Shown in pieces: positions 30,663-42,500 of a stretch of 64,000 nt of DNA. The notes under the pieces are model-generated. The model had not been told where the DNA came from. It made no database searches and was given only the letters and a program-made list of their open reading frames with translations. A program made the position numbers and the translations under genes. Each line of letters starts with the position of its first letter. Position 1 is the first letter of the stretch. The DNA is from Hippophae tibetana (Eukaryota > Streptophyta > Magnoliopsida > Rosales > Elaeagnaceae): NCBI GenBank assembly GCA_037013495.1, contig CM072811.1, positions 45,143,452 through 45,207,451 of the forward strand, in the 5' to 3' direction.

Positions 30663-33073
30663 TTATGATTCTTCCTTAATGAAGAAGCTTTGTGGCAAGC
30701 AAAAATCTTCTTCGTGATTCAGGATTTCTATTTCCTCATCATCTGGTTTCTGAAATTTGTATGGAAAATAGAAAATACACATCTGGTTAGATTCAGAAAA
30801 ACCAAAAGGAGTCAATCTCACAAAGTAACCAGTCCCATTCTATTTCAATTCACATTTAAGGTCAGGGTGCTCCAGATCAACAATTTAATTTTATGTGTCA
30901 TTTTCAATTTTTATGTATTTAACGAAACATTATGCATGAAATGCGTATACTTCTAAAGATACACATTTGTATTTCAGGTTTCGTTGGCAGCATTTCTACA
31001 TCAGTGGTCAAAGTTTACATATACGATGCAATACTACCAACTAACATGATTCCTCTAGCTTAGACTAGCAAAATCAATTTACTTAGCCACAGCTTGTATT
31101 TCAATTGTTTCATTCTGTTTAACTGTTCCTACCCTTTTTCAAATATGCCCATGTCTACTTTGAAGCTGCTGAATAAGTTGTGATCGTGTCATTATTCAAC
31201 TAAATGTCATTTCTCATGGGAAGAAGTGAAAATTTCTAAACCAATAACATGAACCATAATACCTCTCAACATCAAATTTGCAGCAATTATTACAACTATG
31301 ACATCCATAAATGAATTTAACTGGAAATGCGAGAAAATAGCTTTGGAAGTAAAGTAATTCCCAGAAGAACTAATGAATTTTTTAAGGGAAATTATTTACA
31401 TACCAGCATTTCCAAGTTATAGAAACGATCTAGCAACTGAAGAACCTCATCAGATGAGAAGTTTCTGTCAAAGCTATGACATGAACAATTTAAAAAAGGG
31501 GTAAGATTAAGAAACAAAAACTGGAGCTTATGCTCCGACAGAGAGCAATTTCAAGAAAGCCGGTGGATTAATCATAATATACCTTCGCCGGAGAAAGTCC
31601 ATTAAACCAAAAAGTACAAAGTGGCGATGTAACCCTGTATACTAATAATTTGTCAGTGACAGGGTATACTAAGAGATGTGATGCAATATATGGCCAAAAA
31701 AATATGGAAGTTAAAGTATTTCAGCAGTTGCATCAAGTCCTATAATTTACAATGTTCTAGTTATTTGACTAATTAACGGCATGTTAGAGCACTGTATTAG
31801 ATAGATCAGGTACAATTGAATTAGATTGAACTATTTTGAATTGTATTTTAATTATTCTGTACAGTGTTTAGTGACAATCTATTTAATAAAATTAGATAAA
31901 AATAATGATAAATATTTTAATAAATAGTTTATATTTAAAATAGTATTTAATTTGTTTTATAATTTTTTTACATATCAAATAATTCCATTATAAAATTTTA
32001 TTTAAATAATTATTCAAATCAATAATTTATTTTATATTTTTCTTATATCAAAAAAAAATATTTTTAATTTAAGATGAAAGAAAAAAGTTAAGACGTAATT
32101 TTAGAATTGAAATTCCAAACAGTTTAAATAAAATGTCCAATACGTTTTAAATACACATCCATTATTGCTACTAAATTTCTACATAACAGTACAATTTTTA
32201 TTATGTATAATACAATCTCACTTCAAAACCAAACAAATGACTATACAAAAGTTATACGGCTAGGGTTTTTAGTACTATATAACAAACATTCCAAAATGTT
32301 AGCCATTTAAGTTTAATCTATTAGCTTCCCCGGAAAGAGCATGTCAGTATTACAGCCTTGAGTTAAAATCCAGTTAGGGGGAATGAAAAGTATGAAGGAA
32401 ATAAGCATTTACCACGGGGAACACCTTAGTCATTATGTGATAGTTGGCATTTACCACGGGGAACACCTTAGTCATTATGTGATAGTTGACATAATTTCAT
32501 GAACGTGGACATTTTGAGGTTTAGAGCTTATCCGACTGCTATATTGATCATATATCAACAATTACATATCTTCGGATAATTTTTGACTATTTGTTCCTAT
32601 ATATATTCACGTCAAAGCTTTCTTAGGAAACGAAAAATCACATATTTGTTCCTAATCAGGAAACAACCTTATCCTAAGACATCCTTTGCATATTACAGCC
32701 ACATTTCAAGGCCTAGTTTAAATCTTTCAAGAAAAAGGAAAAAAAATAACCCACAGAAAAAGAAAATCCACCTCGTAGTTTTGCGGGTGGATAATATTCA
32801 AGAGCTTCTAGCAGTCTAATCTCCAATTCAACCTGGGCTTGCTCCTAATTAACCATTTGATAGAAAGAAAATTAAATCAGACACAATGAATACAAAAAAT
32901 GTATAAATATAATTATATAAAACATTTGTGCTTGTATTGAAAAAAGAAAGAGAGCAAGAGAAAAGAGAGACCTTGGGAAGAGAAGAAGCAGAAGAAGGAG
33001 GAGGAGCTTTGCATGGAGAATGCACCGACATTCCGTCTTGTTCCTCTTCTTTAGCTTTCCCACCACTCGCCAT
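30663..33073 (-). CDS. EAF7: EAF7/MRGBP-like subunit of NuA4 histone acetyltransferase
   Basis: A short CT20/EAF7-family protein. Such proteins tie MRG-domain proteins into the NuA4 acetyltransferase in the nucleus. Five minus-strand exons join in frame to 127 aa: 33073-32972, 32844-32772, 31634-31583, 31473-31404 and 30749-30663, all with GT-AG introns. The N-terminus (MASGGKAKEEEQDGMSVHSP and a Ser/Pro stretch) is disordered. The family core follows: VELEIRLLEALEYYPPAKLR, GLHRHFVLFGLMDFLRR, then NFSSDEVLQLLDRFYNLEML. It ends in an acidic tail DDEEIEILNHEEDFCLP and QSFFIKEES. The core HFVLFGLMDFL and VLQLLDRFYNL match the family pattern. Intron 2 holds a perfect 42-bp tandem duplication. A repeat begins at the base just upstream of the ATG. 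Confidence 0.9.
32405..32488. repeat. 42-bp perfect tandem duplication in EAF7 intron 2
   Basis: Unit starting GCATTTACCACGGGGAACAC occurs at 32405-32446 and again at 32447-32488 without a mismatch. Confidence 0.95.
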
Positions 33074-33738
33074 CAGGGTGGCTCAAGAGTGTCTGAGGCC
33101 CTAGGCCACAATTAAAAATGAGTCCCTGATTAGTTAGTATAAGTATTATTGAAAATAATTAATACCATATCTTATTTAAAATAAACAAAAAATAATTATA
33201 CTCTAAATGTATCTAAATCAAAGCCATAAATCCCACCTCTATGATGGTGATGAAAATACGATCTTATTTTGGATACATAACAACTATGCCAGTAGTAATT
33301 AATCATAAATATTAGCTTTCTAATTAAATTATTGCATGAGTTATTATTGTTATTTATTCTTACTGGTTTTGACCTTTGATTCCAATGTTTTTGACAATTA
33401 ACTTTGTCATTAGAAAAACAATAATAATAGAGGAATTGAAGGTGAGAAACTTCAAGTTTTCAAAAATTCATGTAAGTGTTATTTCAAGATTCAACAAATC
33501 CAGAAAAAAAAAGTAATGAAAAGTTCATAACAACACAATTGAATGATTCAAAGGTACATAAAGAATGACATTAGATCGTTAAACTTGCTATCATCACAGT
33601 ATCATACAAGGTAAGAAAATCAAAGCGTAGAGAATAAAACTGAAACCATTGAAAAAAAAAATTCACGATAGACAGAGTCCAGCTACAGAGGATACCGTAA
33701 TCGCCAACCAAATAATGACCCCAAATGTAAACTTAATC
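33074..33738. repeat. Direct repeat unit A upstream of EAF7 start (TE-like end)
   Basis: Begins CAGGGTGGCTCAAGAG at 33074, directly next to the EAF7 start codon complement, and continues GGCCCTAGGCCACAATTAAA to 33122. The same 49-bp motif recurs at 33739. Similarity resumes at about 33516-33660 (ATCACAGTATCATAC, then AACTGAAACCA). The CAGGG(C/T)GGCTC start followed by CCCTAGGC resembles hAT-type element ends. The 5' UTR and promoter of the gene must lie in this unit. Confidence 0.65.
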
Positions 33739-33940
33739 CAAGGGCGGCTCAAGAGCTTGTGGAGCCCTAGGCCGCAATTAAAAATGAGGGCATTTAAATG
33801 TATTGAAAAGTTGAGAATAACACATTTGAATGATTGAAAAGTCATAAATCATCATATCCGTTCACTAAACTAGCTCATATCACAGTATCATACGTACAAG
33901 TTCGGCAATTATAAGATAACACTGAAACCAATAAATCAAG
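33739..33940. repeat. Direct repeat unit B (shorter copy)
   Basis: Second copy of the unit: 33739-33787 matches 33074-33122, and 33799-33940 matches 33516-33660. The roughly 390 bp at 33123-33515 is absent here. So unit B is a deletion derivative, or unit A has an insertion. Confidence 0.65.
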
Positions 33941-36234
33941 AAAAGGCAGAAATCACCTATTACAAACTAAAAACCAACCACGCATACGGGATTGGGTCCG
34001 TCGTCAATAGAGTCTGAGGATGCTTGACGGCCAGCGTTGGTGTGGAAAAGGGAGAGAACACCCTGAAATTAGGGTATGTGGAATTCAATATGCTTTGGGG
34101 GCTTTTCCGGTTTTGTTTTTTCATATGATTTTCTTGAACAATATAAAAATATCAATATTAAAATTTATAATTATAAAATAAAAATAACATTTTACAATAA
34201 AATAATTTTATGTATTTTTATTATTAAAAATATTCTTAATGAATCATTTTATTTTAAATTCCTATTATAAATTTTAAAATTATTTTTGTCTGTTTTTCTT
34301 AAATTTTCCTTTTTTTCCTACTTTACTTTTGATTATACAAACTTATTTCTTAATATTATATTATTTTGATTTAATTATATAACATAAATCTCATTTATAT
34401 ATAAAATTTTATTTTTAATTCTCTTAAAAAAATATATTTTTACTTTTTTTATAATATAAATGAACACATATTTTTAAAGTTATAAAAAAATGAAGAAATG
34501 TTTTTTATTTGAAAAAATTAAATATAAAATAAATTTAATAACTACTATTTATGCATCGAAGATCGAAGGATATTATTTATTTATTTTTATATTTCTTAAT
34601 AAAAATAAATAGTTGTTTATATTTCTTTAATAATGTTAAAAATACATAATTTTTTACCTAAATCACTCGTATCTTATCATTATATGACATAATATAAAAA
34701 TTATTTACTTTTTAGTTAAATTTCAAATCTCACTTGACATGATATTAATGATTTTAATGCAAAGGGAGTAAAAATTTATAAGTTATTAGCATTTCTTTAT
34801 TTTCTTGTTTTTATGTTTGTTAAAAAAAATTATTTCATATATATACAAATAAAAATATATATTTCTAATAGCCAAATAACATATGTTACCGTAGTATAAG
34901 ATAAAATTTTCAGATTAAAGACTTGAATATATATATATATATATACTTAGACTTCTATCCCATTTGAATCATACAATTTCAAATGTTTAAATTTGTAAAT
35001 AAGTTAAAATACACATGGTAAAATAGCAAGTATCAAAATATTGATTAATTATAAGATAAATATTAAATTAATATAATATAATTAATTATACACTTATTAT
35101 TGAAAATAAATTTATAAATTCTACAATAGATAATTATATTTAATATTTAAGAAAAGCGATGAGAACGAATTTTAAAATTTATAGATTTTCCAATTTTAAA
35201 AAACTTCATCTAATTTATATTGCATATAACAATATAATATAAAAAATTTAAATTTAACATACACAGATTTATACATCAGCATAGCTTGAATTAATCACTT
35301 TTGGACATAACTTGAACGCGCAAAGGTGAATTGAGAATTGACTCGGTTTTGAAATAGCTATATTATGACATATAATCTGATCAAGTTCCTATAAAAATCA
35401 TTTTCAAAATTGATTACCTCCTTAAGTACTATGACAGTTCTGGAGAAAATAAAACTTATTCATCATATCATCCGACAGATTATTCACCAACATAAATCTT
35501 CTCTTTTCGGCTAAAAAATACTGCCCACTTCACCTTAGGAACCACAAATAATACAAAATGGAAAAGAAAAGAGAAAATCAACTAAAAATTTCGCAAAGCT
35601 GTGACCCTAGTCCTGCCAAATCTGAAAACTGGATGCAATCAAGTAATTTACAACAATGCCAAAAGATTATCAGAGGAGGACCACACCAGAGTTGCCGGCA
35701 TGGTGAGTTGTAAATTTTGGGCTGTCAGATTTTTAACACCATAGATAAGCAAATCTGCATGGAGTAGAAAAGATTACGATGGTTGGTAGACAGGATTGCA
35801 TCCATCGGCTTGAGAAATTGAAGAAGATTACAATTACAAAACCAATGCATATCATAGCATGTCTAGGTCCGTCTACTTGTCTAATCCAAGAAGGTGCATA
35901 AAAGGTAAATATAGTTAAGCATGCAAAAGAATTTTATTCAATAAAAGGTAAATACTTACAAATAAGATCAGAATCCATTTCTCTAAACACAACAATTATC
36001 TAATTCTTAAATCAAAACATGCATGCTGTTCTGCCACAAGGAAATTTGCAAGAGAATATCTTAAGCCTAACTAGTTTGCTCCGTAGTCCACATTACTGTT
36101 CACATTAGTTGTCAAATGAAGCATTGATAGTTTCAGGAAATCTGAAATATTGATCGCCTATCTAAGAGTCATAAGCAGCGAGGATATTTCTACTGATCCA
36201 TTGCATTTTTTATATCCCTAAAGTGCCTTACCCA
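33941..36234. other. AT-rich spacer between EAF7-like and PPR genes
   Basis: From about 34090 to 35300 it is very AT-rich without long frames, and an (AT)n tract lies at 34929-34944. 35300-36234 is less AT-rich and probably includes the PPR gene's 3' UTR. No other gene seen. Confidence 0.5.
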
Positions 36235-39200
36235 TCACGCATATTCCGTGCTATAGTCAAGATTGAAAAGCATGTCCCTACGGGTCTCTGCTCCCATTCG
36301 AATCCCGAACTTTCTAGCCAAGGCATCCACTCTGTCATTACTCTCATAGTCCATCTCCCGAATACATCGCCTTCTGACCTTCTTTAGTGTCTCTTTAGAT
36401 GGTTCAAAACCAGCATTTACCTGAAAAATAATGGTTGCACAACATATCAGCTTCTTAGGGAGAGATGGTATGCCCAAAGAAAAGAACAAGGCTAGACCAT
36501 TATTCATTAAATAACAGAGTTACCAAATCGTCAATCACAGAAAGAGCAGCTTTCGGATCTCGATTGATGAGATGAGCATCTACTAGCAATGAATATGACA
36601 TTGCATTGGGGATCACACCCAAACTTAGCATGTGGTCAAACACTCTTGAAGCTTCAAAGGTCTGCAAGGGTATCAAAAGAATTAGTTTAACAAAATATTT
36701 GTCTGTTTTTTTATCTTGTAATGCATGCTTAGCTCTCTACTGTGTCTTAGGCCCCAAGAAACAACAAACTTGTGACTGCTACAAGGCTTCGTGAAAAAGA
36801 TGAGCATATGATATTCTGAGATACAATTAGCTTGCAAGTGTGTGAGGAAGAAAGAAGTCCAACAAGTACTACATGCACACCTTTTTCAGTTTCCCAAAAG
36901 CATACATCAGAGCATTGTAAGAATGAATATTGGGGGTTAACTCAAAACTAGAACCAATGGCTTCAAACGTTTGGTAGGCCCGATCAAGATCCCAGATATT
37001 GGCACAGCCTAAAATTACGCAATTTAAAGCAACAATAGACTTGTAAGGAGGATCAGCACGGCTCAAATTCTCTAGTTGATAATATACCTGAGGCAGATGA
37101 TGAAAATGTGGGTTACAAAGCTGTAAAGAAAAAACAATACATTTTACTATCTAGTTAATGTAAACTTCACAAACATACTATCTAGTTAATGTAAACTTCA
37201 CAAACATACTATCTAGTTAATGTAAACTTCACAAACATACTATGTTTTCTTGCAGAGATTAGAGAGAGCATCACAAGAACCGTAGCAGTATAAACTTTTA
37301 AGCCGTAAGTTACAAGTAATTTAACCCTAGATTAGAAAACTCAGTCACTCAGGAAACTTTTGCTGCTCTACAAACAAATTAAGGTGATTAGTAAGATATA
37401 CAGATAAAAATGACATACTGAGTCCAAAGTCTCAAAACCCTTCTTTGAGCAAGCAGCAACCAACGGAGATAAAGAAGTGAATGGAGAGAAGAGTTCATCT
37501 TCTGCTTTATCAGTATTTCCATAAGCCAATTCAAACTCATGCAGAGTACTAAAAGCTCTCTGTAGATTACCCAATGATGCAATAGCATATATCTTTGCAA
37601 AGTAAGATTCAGGATTAGGGGCCTTCTTTTGACGCAATGAGCGTCGCAGGATAGCCCATGATGCATCCAGTAAAGTTAAATCATAGGTTCTACCAGCAGT
37701 TGACATTGTTGACACAAGCAACCCTTCATCTACGGAAAGCAGAACAGCAGGCCTTGCTTTCTCACCTCTAGCAATCCATTTGGCCATAAACTCTAGGGCA
37801 TGATATGCTAACTTGCTATGATCCTCATGCATAGCAACTTCAGCAATGGTGTTGCACAAGTTCCACGAGGGACAAAGAGCTTTGTTTTGTTCCATGGACT
37901 GATAACAAAAATAGCAATCAACTTATGTCAATGAATTGATAGTTGCACCTTGAAGTCCAAATTTATGCAATAAACGTTACATACCTTGCACCTGTCTATA
38001 ATTGACACCAATTGATCCAGCCTGCCCTTACTGATACAGGTCCGCACACAGTCAGCAAACACCCTCATTGACAAGGCATAACCAGATTTTAAAGTCAAGT
38101 CAATGCATTTCAAGGCAGCATCAATCTGGCCTGTTTCGAAAAGCATGCTAATAACTAAATCATAAGACTCATGATCTGGTAGAGATTCTTTCCCTGCTTG
38201 CAGCATCCTGACAAATTGAGGTAAAACCGATCCATCAAGTAGTCACTCAACTTTAAAGTAAATTAATATCATGCACTTACACTAGATCTAGTAGAAGGCT
38301 AATTTTATGAGAGAAAAGGGGAAAAAAGGAAAAAAAAAAAAAAGGGAGGGAGAGAGAGAAGAGGAGGGGGGGTGGGGTTAGGCAAGGCATCTTATAAAGC
38401 TTTGCACAGCACAAACGGTTTAGATTGACATTATCAAGTAGTTCAAGTTTTTTTAATTTTGACTACCCGCGTAGTAAGGTTGGCTTACGGGTAATATAAA
38501 TAAATAGCCACATGTATGCACGGATAGTTTTGACCTGACACGCTATATAGCCTGTCTTAAAGTGAGCTACTGATGAACATGTTCTCAATTCTCATTTCAT
38601 CATAAAAACGACAGAATGAATGTAGGATTTATTTTATACGATTTACAGTTTTAGGATTTTTCATTTTCATTATTTTCCTCCCCTTTGAGGAGGGGTGCAT
38701 AAACTCCTAGCTATGATATGGGTACTAGGCACCCCAGATAACTGGCAATTCTATAAAAGCCGGGAAGGTATGCATAACCAAGAATTGGAAACATATAGGA
38801 CACCACAAACAAGACCGTGTAAATAGTTCATAAAGACTAAGCCAAAACCAGCTAAATGTATGAAAGAAAGTAGCAAATATAATACATTCTGTTTATACAC
38901 ATAAAAACAAACCACTAATATACTTGCCCTACATTTTTTTTATTATTGAAGGAGAACAATAATTAACTAACCTTTCAAGCAATTTTTGAGCAGCTTCAGT
39001 CTCTTTTGCCTGGTGCATGGCCTTGAGCACCAAATTAAACGTCGCCGTATTAGGTGTGATGTTATATTCTTCCATATTAGCCACAAGGTCCAGCAAATCT
39101 CCAGCCGAAGCTCCGATCATCAGATTTGCCCTCAAGTAGTGATTGTAAATATTCACATCGGGCTTGTTTGGCTTCCCACTCGTATCCAACGATCGAATCC

Positions 39201-39585
39201 AAGTTTCGAACAATTGTTTCATGTCTGCCCATCTTTGAGAGGTCATCCAATCAGCAAATACATTCATTAGACTCTGCATGTCTAGATTCTGCGACATGGC
39301 TTGGATGCGAGAGCTCGGAGACTGTTGTAAGAAATCAAGAGGAAGTATAGACTGAGAAAAGGAATTGTTAGGGATTGGACTCCGCCAGTTTTCATTGTAG
39401 AGAGGACTTCCAGAGGCTGGGTTTGGAGGTAGTGGGGTTGGATTGGGTGAGTGAGTTGGCTCAGCGAGTTCTGGCTCTTGATTGAGAGAACTGAAGGTGG
39501 TAATGGTCTTCAAGGTTGTTAATTTAGGATTTAGATTTTTGATAATGTTTCGTGTCCGCAAGAGAGTGGCCATGTGAGATGCCAT
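36235..39585 (-). CDS. Mitochondrial pentatricopeptide-repeat protein (At1g26460-like)
   Basis: Encodes a 626-aa PPR protein, similar in length to my recollection of Arabidopsis At1g26460 (about 630 aa). PPR proteins bind organellar RNA. Six minus-strand exons join in frame: 39585-38972, 38207-37985, 37898-37419, 37120-36881, 36661-36524 and 36420-36235 (TGA). The first 35 residues (MASHMATLLRTRNIIKNLNP and a Thr/Ser-rich stretch) are basic, lack acidic residues and look like a mitochondrial presequence. PPR-type helices appear as VNIYNHYLRANLMIGASAGD, ITPNTATFNLVLKAMHQAKE, LPDHESYDLVISMLFETGQI, IVALNCVILGCANIWDLDRA, LTPNIHSYNALMYAFGKLKK and VIPNAMSYSLLVDAHLINRD. The C-terminus is basic (LKKVRRRCIREMD). 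Intron 4 lies within a 31-bp triplication region. I see no DYW or E domain. Confidence 0.93.
37145..37243. repeat. 31-bp tandem triplication in a PPR gene intron
   Basis: Unit TACTATCTAGTTAATGTAAA plus CTTCACAAACA occurs three times in a row without mismatch from 37145 to 37237, with a partial fourth (TACTAT) to about 37243. It lies in the intron between the exons ending at 37419 and starting at 37120. Confidence 0.93.
38313..38382 (+). repeat. Purine-only tract in PPR intron 1
   Basis: About 60 bases of almost pure A/G: AAAAGGGG, A13, GGGAGGGAGAGAGAG and GAGGGGGGGTGGGG. In the minus-strand transcript it is a pyrimidine tract. It may form triplex or G-quadruplex structures. Confidence 0.85.
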
Positions 39586-42500
39586 TGTTGGATCTTCAGT
39601 GAACTAAGATTCAGTTAGGGTTTTGACTTGCGAGCTACGTGAGGTTAGGGGTTAATGTTCGTGGAGATCGTCTGATCGAGGATTAAACGGTCATTTTACT
39701 ACGACAATGGCCACACCCTATTTTCTTTTTTTTGATACCCACTTTCTTTTCTTTTCAGCACCAAACACCTTAAAATAGGGGCCGCTGGGAATTTGAATGT
39801 TGGGGTCGATCTTGAATTTCTAATTATTATTTTTCTAAATTATCAAAAACTTAATTTAAAAATAATAATTTCATATTATAAATATTAAAATATTTTTGTT
39901 ATATAAATTTAATAAAATAAAAATAAAATTAGAATACACAAAATCGTTGTTAAACATTCTCACAATCTATTAAAGTTAGGATGAGACATCGAATATAAAA
40001 TATTATTTTTATTTATATATTTATATATAATATATTATATTTATCTTTACTTTTAAACTTAATAAATGTTATATTTATTTCTATGTTTACTATCATATCT
40101 CTACAAGTATATAGTATTTTACATGAAATTTTACATTCAGATTAAACATGTTATATTAACTATTACATTTTATCAACATTCGAGGAGGTAATCTGTTGTA
40201 GTCGTTAAAGTTTCAATCAATTCACCGATAAGATTACTAAAGTTAAGATGAATTTGTTGGTGATTAGAATTTTATTAAAGTTATTATAAATATGATAGTA
40301 TTTTATTATTATCATATTTTATTAAAATTATAAATTTTAAAAATATTTGTTATTAATTAGTAAAAGATTAACCAATTTTATTAAATTAATAATATTTAGA
40401 TAATAAAAAAATTGACCGATAATGATGCTCATGTTTTTTGTTTTTTTTTTTTTTTTGAACTATGAGTGCTAAAGTACACAATGGTTAAAAAGATTGAACG
40501 AGCCAAGTTTTGCTGAGTGGGCCAAGTTTTGCAAGCATGACTACACGAGCCTGTCATAGCATCAGTCTTAGGATTGCTAAGTATCATCACAAGATTATAG
40601 TATCACCCCATCAATGTAATATGTAATTCTAATTCTACCGTGTGAGGATGTGTATCATCAACGTGTTTTAATTTTATTGGTTATAAAATCATGTAAAATG
40701 TGAAAATAGGAACAAAATAGTGTAATTATAAAGATTTTTCGTATCCAATAAACGAAGAATTGAAAAACCAAGATAACTCTAACGTTATATTTAGTTAATA
40801 ATAATATAAATAGTAATGAAAAAGAATTATAAATTTTTTATGTTTAATTTAATTATTAATTTAAAATAAATTGAAAAACATTGTACCAATAGCAATAAAA
40901 CTTGTTCCTTCTGTATTCGTAAGAAATATTTGGAATTATATATTTATATACGTTTATATTGAATGAAACTTTATAGATTTTATTTTTTATTTTTTTTATT
41001 ATTTAGTATTTATTATATTTAGTGTTTTTCTGTGTTATATTTTATACTTATTTATTAAATATAAATTTGTCGTTTTTTCCTAATATTATAGATACATGAT
41101 ATATGTTATGTATATCAAAAAATATATTATTTAAATGTTAATATTTAATATAATAGTGTATCATTATTTATTTAAATATTTAAGAAAATTTTATAAAATA
41201 TTTATAGATTTTAACAACTGTTTCTAGGCTTGTAGCCTAATATTACACATACCCTTTGATCCACCGTCACCTGGATCAGAATAGTTCAAACTGAAGCTCA
41301 TTATATTTAACATTTTGAAATTAATTTAAATTTAAAAGGGAGAAAAAAAAACTTAAGATAAGATAATTCTTTTCCATACTCAATTTTCAAAAAAAAATAC
41401 ATTTTTTTAATTCTTTTTTACTTTTTAAAAATTATAGAAAACATTAACTAATTAATGTAAATAATATACACATATTCAAAACACATTAATTATTATTTAA
41501 TCCTTGTAAAAATTATAAATAATGCAAATGCTACAAGCTATTTTCTATTAGAGATTGTAACGGTAACAATGGTGCACTGATAATTATGGACAAAAATATA
41601 ATATTTTTTAAAAATTGAATATAATAATAAAAGTCTATTAACTATTAAGAATTACATTAAAAATCTAAAATTTTAAAGAATATAAAAAATAGAGAATATG
41701 AATATAGTATATTTTATTGTGTTATTATGTATATCCTAAATTAATTGTAATTAAAAAATATAAATTTAAATATATTATAATTGATACATGAACACATAAT
41801 AATTCAATATATATATATATATACGTGTGTTTAGTATTTTATTTTTGATATTTTTAAAAAAAATTGAACTTTTAATTTAATTTTTAATAATTAAAAGACT
41901 CCTAATACATATCTAAATGATACTCTTCCTCTTATAAATGTTTTGTTCCTCCCCAAGTAATACCGCCATATTGTTTATTTTTTAATAATTATATCCCTAA
42001 TTATTTGAAAAAATATTAATAGCAAAGATTGTTGTTATTTTTTGTTTTTGTTTTTCCCTTCAAAACATAGCGTGTAGAAATAGAAATAATGTGTAACAAT
42101 TTGCAAACTTGTAAATGGACTCCTTTTTCCTGTGGCTCCCTCGATTTTCAGGTTTATAATCTTTTCTCTTTAGATCTTTTTATATATAAATATCTTATTT
42201 TGTTTGATAGTGATGATATTTTGGAGATATATATATATATATATATAATATAGATAAAAACAAGTTATTAGTAGAGATAAATATTAATAAAATAAAAATT
42301 TATATAAAATATATTTTAAATCTATATTTATTAGTAATGGTATTACAAAACTCAATATATTTACAAAAAAAATTAATTTTATTAAAGATAATAAATTTGA
42401 TGACTCATTTCTTATAAAGTTGATTGATTTATGTTTTTTTTTTTAGATTTATACTAAGACATTTAACAAATATATAATTAAAATATATTTTCTTTAAAAT

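Noticed and set aside
34010-34080. Partner inverted terminal repeat (ACACCCTG) for the CAGGGTGG end at 33074
   Set aside because: Only seven bases match, and the expected 8-bp target duplication (CTCGCCAT against AAATTAGG) is absent.
37145-37243. CRISPR-like regular repeat
   Set aside because: The units are contiguous without spacers and lie in a plant intron; it is a minisatellite.
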